The notes beneath the pieces are model-generated. The model saw nothing but the letters and a program-made list of their open reading frames with translations. It was not told the origin of the DNA and did not search any database. Shown here piece by piece: positions 36,001-47,026 of a stretch of DNA of 64,000 bases. Where the stretch lies: contig NC_061781.1 of assembly GCF_022458985.1 (NCBI RefSeq), positions 21,866,001-21,930,000 of the forward strand, written 5' to 3'. The stretch comes from Mugil cephalus (lineage: Eukaryota > Chordata > Actinopteri > Mugiliformes > Mugilidae). The position numbers were made by a program, and so were the translations under genes. Every line of letters begins with the position of its first letter. Positions within the stretch are counted from its first letter, which is position 1.

Positions 36001-39000
36001 TACGGAAAATCAAAAGAGCTCCAAGACAAGTCGCTGCCGGCATAAGAATGTGCCGATGGTGGAGGAAGAAATGGAGGCAGGTTTAATGTGCTCAGCTGTC
36101 TGAGGGTTAAGCCTGGATGGGAGAATGGATATATCAGCGGTGTGGTTGGAGGCAGGCGGAGAACAACCTGAACAGAAGGAGAACAGAAATTGTCCTACAC
36201 AGCATAGATAAAAGGAGATAGCCGGGTTTACAGAATGTGCTGCACAGACAGATGAGTTGATGAGCAGCAGGTGAACCAGCCACAGGCGGAGTGCGAGGAG
36301 GAGGGTTGGGCTGTGGCCATGTCACTCTGCTCCTCTTTCCGCCTGAACTGCACATACACTACCAGTCAATAATTTGGACACACCTTCTCTCAGGCGACGC
36401 TGGTGTCATTTCATCAACCGCAGCCTCGGGGAATAAACTAAATTATTAAATCATCCAGCTGGGTGCTGAGTTCCAGCTCTTCACAGCTGAATGTTACATA
36501 ACGTGATGTCCTTCCACCTGGTTGCTCATCTCCTCACACTAATCTCGGTTTGCAGGTTCGGGGCCAAGTGGCAGCGCATCCGCAGCATCTTGAACCCTCG
36601 GATGCTGAAGCCCAAGCACGTCTCCTCCTATTCTGACTGCATCAACGAGGTGGTGACGGACTTCATTGAGAGAGTGGCCCGGCTGAGGGAAACCAGCGGA
36701 CAGGGGGTTATGGTCAACGACCTCACGGACGAACTCTACAAATTTGCCTTTGAAGGTCAGCTTGACTTGATAACTGACTTTAAAATTAATAAGAATATAT
36801 ATATAAGACCATAGGGTTGTAATTCTACAAAACTGCATAAGAAAATGGTGGTTAATGCATGTGAAGCACAGCCTTGGCGGATGACAGAGGGAATCGCCCT
36901 CATACACTTGTCCTTGACCCATTACAGGCCTCTTTAGTGTGTTGTCTAGTGACCTTGTGTGCAGTCATTCAGACAGTCTTTTGGCCCTGGCAGCTGATTA
37001 GATACTGTGAGATAAACCCTGATCAGATCCAACAGGGAGGTTTAGCCACCTTTGACCGGGGTTATTCTCAGCTTTGTAGTTCACCTAAGTTCATTTAATC
37101 ATTTCTTACACACTTCTTTCCACAACCACTGGAGTCTTTCCCTGAATGTGCTTATTTGTTTTTGTGTATCACAAATACGAAGCCACAAACCAGCAACAAT
37201 CTCTGTTTAAAGGAGAGAAACCGTTCTGTCAGTGCATCTTCTTCCCTGTGATTACCAGTATGCATCCTGTTAATCAGTGCCTAAACTGAACTGTAAAACT
37301 AACCACTAACCAATGTTACCTGGTTTTGTACCAGACTTTCCCCCTTTTTCTGTCATGAAACCTCTTTTCATCTTATCTGCTCTCTGTCTGCTACATTAAC
37401 GCATTTTATTACTTAATTACACATAAAAAAAAGAACAAATCCGACACATACTTTTACATGATTGCACTTGCTCACATACTTTTGCTTTAGGATATTTTTT
37501 TCCCCTTATCTTCAGGCAATGCTCGTTCAAGTGCGAACACGAAAACGTGCGCACGACATCACGTCCATAAAGAAAAGAAATAGCATCACTGTTATTTTCA
37601 CGTGTTGTTTTCTGGCTGAATGCAATCAAACAAGTTCAGGCATTGGACGGGAAGAACTGGCAAAGAAAACTGGCTGCAGGCTAACAAAAAAACTAAATAA
37701 AAAAAAAACACTGAGATGGCTTGGCAGAATTTATTTTGATGTGCAGGCATCTGCTCAGGCTTTTCTGCCTGCTACTGTTTTTACATTATGATGTAACCGA
37801 TAAACAATGACACACTCAACACAAATTTGGTTCAGGACTGGTTTCAAATGAAAATTCATGCAAAACATCAAGTCCATAGCATATTGTTTTCCCATTCTGA
37901 GCCAGGCCTAATGTATCTCAATGTTGACTGTCATATAGGGTTTTTAATATTGCATGTATACAGTATAGTGCATAGTTTCTGGCCATAAGGAGTACATTTA
38001 AAATCTCTTTTTCTAAACTCAGTGACTTCCAACCCTCTTATTTTGAAATGCAGGAATCTGTTCGGTGCTGTTCGAGACCCGTATGGGCTGCATCAACGAG
38101 GTGGTGCCCGAGGAAACCAAAAAGTTCATCTTCTCCGTGGGGGAGATGTTCCGGCTCTCCCACGTCGTCATAATCTTCCCTCAGTCCCTCTGGCCCTACC
38201 TGCCCTTCTGGAAACAGTTTGTTGCAACCTGGGATCATCTCTTCAAAGTCGGTGAGCAGCTTTAATTCGCCGCTACGAATAAGGAAGTAGCAGGTTTCAG
38301 GCTATTTTCTTACAGAGAGAGGGTGGATAATGAATATACAAAGGTTTTTATGGCTCATCTCATATTTACTAGCTGCAGGGGCCAGTACACGCAGTATAGT
38401 TCCTCGGGGGTCGGGGCTGTGACCTTAGGCACTATTTTTATACTGCGTGTTTCTTCATCTTATTTAAAATTTAAACTTCTGAGTGCGATCGCATCTCTCT
38501 CTGCTCTTCATTCACTCCAGTGCAAATATTTTCTGAGAGAAGCAGAACCCCTGTTTAAAACTTGCAACTCCAGCGGGTTTCTGTCGTCGTTGACAACCAC
38601 CTCAAGTTGCCATGGCAACCTCTGATCCTCAGGCCAGAGCCACAGCTGAGACCAGTTCTTTAATCGGGGACTCCTCTGCTGTTAATACTGCTAACCTCTG
38701 TCTCCCATACATTTATGTTACAACAACACACACTCCTGCCCCCACACACATAGACACACACAGGTAACTTTACGTGACTGCAGCTATAGATACACACACA
38801 CAAACACACACATGCGCGTGTATGCGCGCACTCCGCTCTCACACACAAACACACAGATAACTTTATGTGATTACAGTTACATACAGACACACACATATCA
38901 CATATCAGTGCTCAGTGAAAGATGATCATATGTCCGTCTGATTAGCGCTGGTTGTGGGTTTGATTCCCATGTTGACGGAGACGTCGGCTCTGACAGCAGC

Positions 39001-42000
39001 CCCCCCTTGGCCCTTTCAAAATTTCCCAGAGGGAATTTTCTTGGTTATACATGCAGTGCAAAGTAACACTTTAAAAACAGCATAAAATATATGGCTGCTG
39101 CGAACAAGACTGACAACAAGATGCATGTTACGTTAATTCCTTAAAGTAAAACCACTATGAAGATGGGTTCACTAAAAGTTCACTAATATCAACAATATAA
39201 ATATCCAAATATTTATTTATTATTAAAACTGGGACCAAGACGATTTCTGACATAGGATTCAATTTCATATAAAGGTACTGTTTTGTAATTATGACAATTA
39301 ACACATGGTGGCATACTGGAAAAGGTCAGGTCATATCACTGATTAAGAAACTTAAGAACAATAAAGGTAAAGATCTGTAGTTAAATTAAATAAAGAACAC
39401 TCCTCATTCCATTTTCACCTTCATTCAAAAATCACTCGAATCCTTCAATTCTACCTTTGTGTTGAGGTATTTAGTCACTAACTCTGCCCAGCTACTTCAA
39501 TCTCCCTCTTTTTGTCCTTTTGTAAACAGTGTCACGCTTTAGTAAGTGTTAATCCTCAAAGCGGGGTGCGTTTGGAGGTGCGCCCCGGCTTGATTGACGT
39601 GTCTGGTCGGGACTGTTTGTCGTGTTTCTGACTCGGCTTCTCCCTCTCATCCTAATATGGTCATTTCTGACTCCACTGACTCTAACATGATGACAGCCTT
39701 CAACCCGGTGGCGTGATGTCACTGTGGTCACATGGATCTTTGTGTGTTCCTGCTGAGCTGCTGTTTGAGCAGACACTGAATCAGTTGGGATAATTACTGG
39801 GAGACCATCTCCCAGTAATTATCTGGCTCCCACCCATACGACCTGGCTTCTTCTCATAGTTTCTTCCTTTTCGAAGGATTTTTTATTTTTTTTTGTTTGC
39901 ACCGCTGCCTTTTTTCTTGTTATTGGAGTTGCATTAGGAAAATCAAATATTAGTTTTCGGACTGCAAAAAAGAGGACAAATGTCCAGCACTGCCTCCAGG
40001 ATTAGTTTACATCTCTTGATGTACAAATATTTGGATGTTATCATGCTTGATAGAGAAGTAAAGCTGCAATTAGACTTTATTTATCCACAAAGGAAATTGC
40101 TTGGTCGCAGCAACTGAGTTGTACATAAGAAAAACACTACTCATAAAAAGAAAAGGTAAAAATAAAATAAAAAATTAAATAAATAAACTCAAATCAAACA
40201 AGATTTTCACACGTACAAATCTACAAGCTATAGGAATAGAAGTAAATATACACTGTAAATGGTAAGGTGTAAAAATATGGATTATCTTCAGATATACTTA
40301 TACACTAAAATAAAACTACTTTGGTTAGTTTCTTATAACAGATCTACTCGGATCATAAGATTTTGTAGGCCGGTGCTTTTTCTGACACTCTTCATTTAGG
40401 TCCAATCAGAGCTCAGGTTGTACTACCAAATAATTGCAAAGTCAACAGATTGCGTTGGTTCTCTCAAAGGACAAAGTCCATCGCTCAGGGTGTTGCCGTC
40501 CTACATCCACGTCATCGCTCGACGAGATCCCTCACAGCGTCTCTCCTTCCCCATCTAGTGGGCAAAAGCGTCCAGTCCAGTCAATGATACGGATTTTTGT
40601 TTTGCCTCCCAGCTGAAGATTTGGTGAAGAAGAAAATGGAGGAGATTCAGGAGAATGTGCACCTGGACCGAGACGTGGAGGGAGCGTATCTCACACACCT
40701 GCTGCTCAGCGATCAGATGACGCTCCAAGAGATCCTGGGCAGCATCACCGAGCTCCTTCTGGCAGGAGTGGACACGGTGAGTATTTACCAGTGGTTTAGG
40801 CTTATTAGCTGGTGTCTGATAGTGTTTTATTTCTGATCCTAGCAGAAGGGAGCGGTGTTGGTTGAAGGGTAGTCACATGTCCCACCACCTCTCATTACCT
40901 CACGCTGTGGGCTAGGCTACGTAGCTGGTGTCTGGTTGCATCTTATTTCTGATAAAGGCAGAAAGAAGAAATGTTTGGTTGGAGTGGGGTCACATTCCAA
41001 TAATTTCTTACCTACTGCTGGTGGCTGGGCTAGTTAGTAGCTGACCACTGGTCTGCTGGTCGGTTCTCCAGTTAGACTGAGCTTCTAAAGGAGAAGATCA
41101 TGGCACAAGGGATCGTAACATCTCGTCCTGTGTATTAATGTACACTTCAGCTTTTCCATTTCTTGCCTTGACGAGTTCATATCTCTTCTGTGATGCATGC
41201 ACAAGGCATCAATGTGGTTCATAAGGCAGTTTGACAAATATTTTCCTTTTATACAGAAGTAAAAGCAAAAAAATATATATAACTACAGTATGAGGACCAC
41301 ACCTCAACTATAAGACATACAAAGCGTTAAAAATGAAGGGGTGAGAGCGGGTAAAGTGAAGTGGGATGAAAGCTGTCAAAGGGAAGAGCTGGAAGAGCTC
41401 AAAATGAAGGGATGAGAGAGGTTCGAATAAGTAATGTGATAGGTTGAAGTGGAGGGATGAGAGGGTAGAAGTGAAAGAGTGAGAAGGGAAGAAGTGAAAA
41501 AGGTTGAAATTACAGGATGAGAAGTGTAGAAGTGAAAGGATGAGAAGGGTTGAATTGAAAGGGTGAGAAGGGTCAAAGGGAAGCAATGAAAGGGGTAAAT
41601 GTGGGGATGAATATGTTCCTCAGACATGGAGGAACCCACGGAGTGAATCATTTTAACAGAGGAACAGAAGCGTTGTCTAGTTTATGAAGTTCTAATGAAT
41701 TTAAATCGAGCGTCTCCTCTGGGCTCTAGACCTCCAACACCATCTCCTGGTGTTTGTACCACTTGGCCAAGGAGCCAGAGATCCAGGAGCAGTTATACCA
41801 GGAGGTGGTAGGAGTCTGCCCCGGGGGCAAGGTGCCAAACAGCAGCGACGTCACTCACATGCCGTACCTGAAGGCCATCATCAGAGAAACGCTACGGTTA
41901 GAGGAACCCTTTCCACTTTTACAACAAAATACTGCTAATTGTCCAGTTGAAAGATGAAAGATGAACTTCTTGTTGTCATCAGGATGTATCCAGTGGTGCC

Positions 42001-45000
42001 AGGAAACGCCCGCGTCACCGTCGAAAATGAAATTGTGGTGGGAGGACACCTCTTCCCCAAAAGGGTAGGAGCAGAGACAGCGGCGTCTGTCAGGGTTCAG
42101 GTTTAGGTTCAGGTTTTACTGCAGCGGCGTCTCATTGTGGTCTTTTCTCTCTCTCAGACTCTGTTCCATTTGTGCCACTACGCCGTGTCCTACGACGAGG
42201 ACGTTTTCCCCGACCCGCACACCTTCCTGCCGGACCGCTGGCTCAGGGGAACAGATGACAGGTCCAGGAATCACCCGTTCGGGTCGGTGCCGTTCGGTTT
42301 TGGGATCAGGGCGTGTCTGGGTCGACGGGTGGCTGAGCTGGAGATGTATCTCCTCCTGTCCAGGGTAAGAAGACCCTCTGTGAATTAAATAAATAAAAAA
42401 CAAGTGCTGATGACCATAGGACCTTGGATTTGATGGATAGTTTGATGGATAGTGGATGACAGTTATAACACTAATACATTTTAAGGGCGTTTCTCAGGAC
42501 ATTATACGACACCACATGGATATTTTACTACCTCAGAGGCTCCATGTTCTGTAGCAAGTTACCAACATTAGCATCATGCTGCAGATCCCTTTGGCTGCTC
42601 CTTCTTCTTCGGTTACTCCATGAAATACTCCAGAGCCAAACAGTGCCAAAAAAGATCAATAGCTCCCAGTGCTGAGCACTCAGGCAAACACATTATATCA
42701 TCTTACAACCAGTTCGTAATAAAAGTCAGCCTGCATTTTTCCACTTAATGGCTTTTCCTGTGAAGCCGCAGCAGTAATGTTGTGTTTGCATTAGCAGCAA
42801 TCTACCGGCTCTGGTCCAATGGTGACTCTGCATTTGTATCCAGATATCTGTTTATAGAGACCTTTTTATTTATCCTAGTACACTCATATACAAGGAATTT
42901 GACCCTCACATTGCTCCCATTGAAGTCACACAGGAGTAGAGGACCCACTAAACATTACATTTATGATGGATGAATAAAGAAAAAAATAACCCAAAAATAT
43001 TTAAATAAATAAATGAAATCAGGGTTCTTCAATGTTTTTCAGGAACATTGAAAAGAAAAGGAGGATATGAACAGGTGGTGAGGAATGTAAATTACACGTT
43101 AAAGATGAACATATATACACATATATACTGTATTTGCTGTTCGAGGGAAGAAGATGTTCCTGCGCGTGGTTGCCGTGCCTTCCATAGGGGAAGAGTCCAA
43201 ACAAGTTCAGTGTTTTAGGTGGGATTCATCTGCGTCTTGCAGTAGCTTAAGCCATTTTTCTACTAATGAAAATAAACATTTTGACCACCTTCCTAATATT
43301 TATGTTGGCCTCCCTTGTGGCTCCAAAACAGTTGTGGCTCATCAGGCGATGTGTCCTGTGGTGTCAGTGGGGGCCACCGCTTATGTTCTGTATTTAGTTT
43401 CTTGTTTTATTACAAGTTTTATAAGTTCTTCCTTGGTTTTCTGTTGTTTCCCCCCCCTGTGTTTTCCCTTGATTGCTTTATTGCCCCTTATCTGCTCCAG
43501 CCTTGACTTCACCGTGTCTTTTCCTTCCTCTGCCCATGTGTCAATATATAGAGAGCTTAAGTAGTAAGGTGTTCAGCCCCCAAGGTCAAAACAGGGAGGA
43601 AGTGGAATCGGAGACAAACAGTACAGGAAGCACAGGCCGCCCTCAGGCTAAGGGATCATAGGTCATGAACAGCGAGGGCGTGGAGGCCTGGGGCTGTGTG
43701 CAGGGAAACCTCCGTGGAGTAAGGCATCTGTAACAGGGAAGAGAAAGATGGTAGTGGAGGAAATTCATAGGCAAGAGGAAGCAGTAGGATGCACTGAGGC
43801 AGTGTCGCAAGCTAAGCAAGGACTGGGAGAGTGCAGAGAAAAGAAAGTTGAAGCTGTGGAGCCTGGAGGCAAGTAGGATTAGATTTGTGATAGGGGCTAT
43901 TTATAATGTGCTGCCATCTCCCCAGAACCTAAACCAGTGGTTAGGAGAGGATGCTGCCTGCCCACTGTGTTTTAGTGTCTGTACACATTCTGATAGGTTG
44001 CAGGGTTAGTCTCTACCAAGGGCTATAAACCTGGCGCCACAACCAGGTTCTTAAATATTTAGCAGCCGCAACTGAGGAAATACGGGTTGAAGAAAATTCC
44101 TCATCTGCTAGACAGGAGAATAGGCATATTATGTTTGTTTGGGAGGGAGAAAAGGCCAGACCAGCGAGGATCAGGCACAGCGCAGGGCAGACAGTGAACA
44201 CTCAGCAGAGACCGGACCTGCTGTTGTGGTCGGAAATAGAGAAGGTAGTGTTCTTTGTGGAGCTTACTGTCCCATGGGTGGACAGTTGAGGAGGCTAATG
44301 AGCACAAGAGAGCTAAGTATGCAGAGATGGCATCAGAAGCTAAGCCGTGAGGCTGGAGTGCCCGTGTGCAGCCGGTGGAGGTTAACACATATACTATCGT
44401 GTCTATAATTCAAATGTATTTTATTTTAGTTTGTTAGTTGTTGTTTTTTTAAATTAAAACAAAATGTGTTTAATTTTATGTCGCTTAAATATATGTCACA
44501 ACTGCAACCCCAGGTAGGCCAACCATGGATGAATCTAAAAAGAAAAGTTTCTGAAGGAAACAGAACATTTAATGCTGATGAGACTGGTTTACCATTATGC
44601 ACAACAGAGGTAAAAGCAACATATGCAGTATTACATTCAACCTGCTTTTTCAAAATGCATTCTCATGCATAAATAAAATTTCGTTTTCTCTGTAGCAGTT
44701 CTTTCATTTCATAAATGCAAAACACTATAGTGTTTTTATACATAGGCCTAGCATACAGGTAAAAAAAAAAACAATATATGCAGTGTTTAGTTAGTTTTAG
44801 TGTTTTACTTCCGTTCTTAGGCAGAGGGGAAGTGTTGAAGTGTAGTTGCATGCATGCAGCAAGGTTTTGCTTGTTTATGTTGCTATTTATTACCTTGTGT
44901 ACAACCAGAAAAGCAGGTTTCAGCCCTTGTGACCGCTTTCACTTCCAGCGAATCAAAAGTTTTTTTTTTTTAGCTTTATTCAGAAATCACTGTTGACCTG

Positions 45001-45314
45001 TGGTAACTTTGCAGCCAGTTCACAGAGTCTATGTACCATCTAAGCCACAAGCTACAGTTATAAATGAATCAGTTAGTCACCGACTGTATGGTGCCTGTCT
45101 CTGACTCTTGTGCCTCACATGAATCCTATTTTTACCCCTTCTTTAAATGTATTCTTTCTCATTTACATTAAAGGTGATAAAGCGCTTTGAAGTGAGGCCC
45201 GATCCTTCTGGGAAAACGGTGAAGCCGGTCACCAGGACGCTGCTCTGCCCCGCTACACCCATCAACCTCCAGTTTCTAGACAGAAGAGCGACGGCAGGAG
45301 TTTCCTCTCAGTGA
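32810..45314 (+). CDS. cyp27a1: mitochondrial sterol 27-hydroxylase-type P450, CYP27A family (9 coding exons, 537 aa)
   Basis: CYP27A enzymes are mitochondrial monooxygenases that take electrons from adrenodoxin and hydroxylate sterol side chains (bile-acid synthesis, vitamin D metabolism). The spliced product is 537 aa over 9 exons, matching human CYP27A1 (531 aa, 9 exons). The N-terminus is basic and hydrophobic ([13 protein letters not shown]), fitting a mitochondrial presequence. Eight threonines follow at residues 43-50. Landmarks: [11 protein letters not shown]; the I-helix AGVDTTSN (335-342) with the oxygen-activating acid and Thr; the K-helix ETLR (392-395); PDRWLRG; and the haem loop [13 protein letters not shown] with Cys475. 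[20 protein letters not shown] and [11 protein letters not shown] are closer to CYP27A1 than to CYP27B1 or CYP27C1. Teleosts have several cyp27a paralogues, so the exact orthologue is open. Exons: 32810-33073, 35412-35602, 36556-36755, 38054-38251, 40613-40776, 41730-41896, 41983-42064, 42158-42364, 45174-45314. All junctions keep frame. Confidence 0.92.
32936..32959 (+). repeat. cyp27a1: (ACC)8 coding trinucleotide repeat
   Basis: Eight ACC codons encode Thr43-Thr50, between the presequence and the first P450 helix. The length may be polymorphic. Confidence 0.95.
33515..34410. mobile_element. CTTAAGTACT-type dispersed repeat in cyp27a intron 1
   Basis: The left part has GTAACGAAGTAGAAATACTT and GCACTTAAGTACTAAAATGC. 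The right part has AGTACTTCTACTTAAGTGTG and GTACTTTTACTCAAGTCTGA. These are the two inverted halves of a repeat common in teleosts. Boundaries are approximate and the middle may be unrelated. Confidence 0.5.
34745..34858 (-). mobile_element. AAAGGACCAGT-family repeat, copy 1 (partial)
   Basis: It contains ACGAGGGGTATTCATGTGG, ATCACTAGGTGGCACTAAAT and ATACTGGTCCTTTAAG, in inverted order relative to the copy at 63866. It lies in cyp27a intron 1. Confidence 0.6.
34980..35205 (-). mobile_element. AAAGGACCAGT-family repeat, copy 2
   Basis: It carries TTCCATGTTTCTATTGTAGA, ACAGACAAACCAAACACAG, TTGCAATTTAATCTTACCAC and ACACCAGTTCTTTAAAT. This matches the known layout of a widespread teleost repeat and the partial copy at the right window edge. 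Confidence 0.6.
35412..35602 (+). CDS. cyp27a1: cyp27a coding exon 2
   Basis: Residues 89-151 plus two bases of Glu152. It encodes [20 protein letters not shown], then [20 protein letters not shown]. Phase 2 end. Confidence 0.92.
36556..36755 (+). CDS. cyp27a1: cyp27a coding exon 3
   Basis: Residues 152-218. It encodes [20 protein letters not shown], the C-helix region, and [13 protein letters not shown]. Phase 1 end. Confidence 0.94.
38054..38251 (+). CDS. cyp27a1: cyp27a coding exon 4
   Basis: Residues 219-284. It encodes [20 protein letters not shown] and [20 protein letters not shown]. Phase 1 end. Confidence 0.94.
38720..38890 (+). repeat. CA-rich low-complexity tract in cyp27a intron 4
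   Basis: Interrupted ACACACAC runs alternate with TAACTTTACGTGACTGCAG / TAACTTTATGTGATTACAG, suggesting a short CA-rich segment duplicated at least twice. Confidence 0.8.
39789..39823. repeat. perfect 16-bp inverted repeat in cyp27a intron 4
   Basis: GATAATTACTGGGAGA and TCTCCCAGTAATTATC are exact reverse complements separated by CCA. The short perfect hairpin has no transposon context that I recognise. Confidence 0.9.
40613..40776 (+). CDS. cyp27a1: cyp27a coding exon 5
   Basis: Residues 285-339. It ends inside the I-helix at LLLAGVDT, phase 0, so the oxygen-activation motif is split between exons 5 and 6. Confidence 0.94.
40803..41140 (+). repeat. dispersed repeat, GCTAGGCTAGTTAGC family (copy B, tandem units)
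   Basis: Two diverged units spaced about 117 bp apart carry GTTGGTTGAAGGGTAGTCAC / TTTGGTTGGAGTGGGGTCAC and GGCTAGGCTACGTAGCTGG / GGCTGGGCTAGTTAGTAGC. It ends with GGATCGTAACATCTCGTCCT, matching the tail of copy A at 288-465. It lies in cyp27a intron 5. Confidence 0.65.
41330..41620 (+). repeat. purine-rich degenerate minisatellite in cyp27a intron 5
   Basis: Units of about 20-24 bases are built on GGATGAGAAGGGTTGAAGTG with variants. The strand is nearly all purine. Related sequence lies at the left window edge (1-130). Confidence 0.75.
41730..41896 (+). CDS. cyp27a1: cyp27a coding exon 6
   Basis: Residues 340-394 plus two bases of Arg395. It encodes [20 protein letters not shown] and the K-helix ETLR at the junction. 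Confidence 0.95.
41983..42064 (+). CDS. cyp27a1: cyp27a coding exon 7
   Basis: Residues 395-422, from the K-helix Arg through [20 protein letters not shown] to LFPKR. Phase 0 end. Introns 6 and 7 are both under 100 bases. Confidence 0.94.
42158..42364 (+). CDS. cyp27a1: cyp27a coding exon 8 (haem-binding)
   Basis: Residues 423-491. It contains [13 protein letters not shown] and the haem loop [13 protein letters not shown] (Cys475), then the L-helix [11 protein letters not shown]. Phase 0 end. Confidence 0.95.
43280..43375 (-). mobile_element. ACACCGATCAG-family repeat, copy 5 (short fragment)
   Basis: It shows TGACCACCTTCCTAATATTT, GGCTCCAAAACAGTTGTGG and ATGTGTCCTGTGGTGTCAG, all present in order in copy 3 at 19905. 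It is a fragment in cyp27a intron 8. Confidence 0.55.
43735..44395 (+). pseudogene. decayed non-LTR retrotransposon, C-terminal end of reverse transcriptase ORF
   Basis: Translation in shifting frames gives the ordered motifs [91 protein letters not shown] and [12 protein letters not shown] know this series from the C-terminal, zinc-binding end of a fish non-LTR retrotransposon polyprotein. Several frameshifts and stops break it, so it is inactive. It lies in sense orientation in cyp27a intron 8, the longest intron in the 3' half of that gene. The reverse-transcriptase core is not present. Confidence 0.8.
45174..45314 (+). CDS. cyp27a1: cyp27a coding exon 9 (terminal)
   Basis: Residues 492-537. 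It encodes [20 protein letters not shown], then [18 protein letters not shown], then a short tail and TGA. Confidence 0.94.
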   Translation: MIKRFEVRPDPSGKTVKPVTRTLLCPATPINLQFLDRRATAGVSSQ

Positions 45315-45946
45315 GCTGTTGTCTCAAGGACTGGCTGCAACACACTTAAACCACAAGTCAAATGAAGAAGTTGTACAGTCTGGGTTTGTAGAGTAAACGC
45401 TGTAAGCCTTTTGTTTCTTTTTGTAAAGGTGTTAAATCAGTCAAGAGTCGTTTCCGCTTTTTACTTAAAGTAGCCACTACATAGTGTATGTAATAAGGCT
45501 GTTCCTCCCTTTAAAAGATGAGGCTAGTGTATTTCTGTATTTTACATTTTCTTGAAAACTTGAAAACAGTCAGTCCCAAACCCATTGACTTCCACTAAAA
45601 ATATACCTTTTAAATTGGCTAAGTATTATTTTATCTCTCTTTGTTTCGGTACTGTAGGGACTATTTCAATCAGGAGCGACTCTTCTGAGAGGACATTTAG
45701 ATTCAATAACGTGCATAGATGATAAAATATGAGACCAGATATTAAGCAATTAGTCCCAATTATGTAATAAATTTAGTGTTTTTAGAATATAACCAGCCTT
45801 TTCCTTCATGTAATTGTAAATGCATATTTTTTAATTTATCTTAAATATACCCAGATACTTAATGTTGAAATATTAAAGGTTAATGTAATGAATTTTCAAA
45901 GGGAAATGCGTGTTGTCATATTTTTGTGTTTTTGTACATACAGAAA

Positions 45947-45952
45947 AATAAA
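45947..45952 (+). terminator. cyp27a1: cyp27a polyadenylation signal AATAAA
   Basis: This canonical signal lies 633 bases after the stop codon. The 3'UTR between is AT-rich and carries no other gene signal. Confidence 0.7.
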
Positions 45953-46182
45953 AAGAATTTTAGGTTTATAATAACAGAGTTCATGACTGGGATTCTTCTT
46001 TTTTTATTCGTCAGTGAAATGTCAATAACTGTGTAATTTGTGCAGACAAATAACAAATACCAGAAGATCATATTGTCTCTGAAGAAGTTTGCACCCTTTA
46101 CCAGATGTCATCCTAATTTCCGTTGATGTTTTATCAAATGAAGATGACACTTGAGACAATATAATTATAATAAAAAAATCTT

Positions 46183-46183
46183 T

Positions 46184-46255
<72 letters not shown>

Positions 46256-46256
46256 T
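46183..46256 (+). repeat. (CTTT)18-19 tetranucleotide microsatellite
   Basis: An almost uninterrupted CTTT run, (AAAG)n on the other strand. Open frames across it encode only Lys/Glu/Arg repeats. Confidence 0.97.
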
Positions 46257-46949
46257 ATTTTGCTTTTGACTGATTGTGTTGAGTGACGTCCCACAATGCA
46301 GTGCAATAAGGAAATGAAAGTGTGACTCAGCTACAACACAGTAAGGCAACCTTAAAAAGTCACAAACTCGTGTCTGGCTGCATATACTGGATCCTTTTCT
46401 GAAGCCTCCTCTCAGTTCCTCACTCCCATCTCAAATCTAAACACGTTAAGTCCTGCCCACTATTGACTGATTTAAATCTCATTTAATGTGATACTCTATC
46501 AGTTTGGTCTGAGGTTGCCCTATGGCTGGTCCACTCTAATGTATTTTGCCCACTCTCTTATTGTTCTTTTGTTTTACTATTTTATTAGTGTTGGTTTTGT
46601 ATAGGATTTTACTTGAATAGAGGCAGATATTTTTATCTGCTCTGACTGGAAAGCACTCAGGGACAACTTCTGTCGTTTTCTAATGTGCTATATATATAAA
46701 GAGACTTGCCTTTTATGCTAATATGCAACTAATTATCTAAGGACAAAATAAACCACTTCCACCATTGCCTTTTCTGGTTTGGACTGTGTAGTAATTTCCT
46801 GTATGTGGTGTTTTTAATGTCAGTGGCTGAATCAGCGGTAGAACAATGCTGCCCTCTGTGGTTTATCATTATTATTACCACCTCATCTGATCCATGCTTT
46901 CATGTCTTCCCAAAAAGACCATCTCTGGGGGTTCGTCACTTTGTGTGGA

Positions 46950-47026
46950 GTCCACTTGTGTGAAGCACTTTGCAAGCATTTCGTAAGAAAGGTGCTATAT
47001 AAATAAAGTTTGATTTGATTTGAATT
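46950..47026 (+). mobile_element. 3' tail of a teleost LINE/SINE-type retroposon
   Basis: It contains GAAGCACTTTGCAAGCATTT, then GGTGCTATATAAATAAAGTT and TGATTTGATTTGAATTA. The GCTATATAAATAAA tail with a short TTTGA repeat is a familiar ending of fish retroposons. A weaker copy is near 46640-46715. Confidence 0.6.

Noticed and set aside
38945..39010. tRNA gene or tRNA-derived SINE head with a GGGTTTGATTCCC B-box
   Set aside because: No matching A-box, no cloverleaf arms and no acceptor-stem pairing were found; a chance or very decayed SINE match at best.
44028..44048. TGGCGCCACAACCAGG as a retroviral-type primer-binding site
   Set aside because: The bases encode TWRHNQ of the non-LTR retrotransposon remnant, in line with its other motifs, and no LTRs flank it.
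32810..45314. Assignment as CYP27C1 or CYP27B1
   Set aside because: [20 protein letters not shown], the HPFGSVPFG region and [10 protein letters not shown] resemble CYP27A1 most. The CYP27C1 tail (GLLTPGGPIHV type) is absent. The ending INLQFLDR is shared with CYP27B1 but the body is not.
46022..46349. Lys/Glu/Arg repeat proteins on the minus strand
   Set aside because: They are translations of the (CTTT)n microsatellite.
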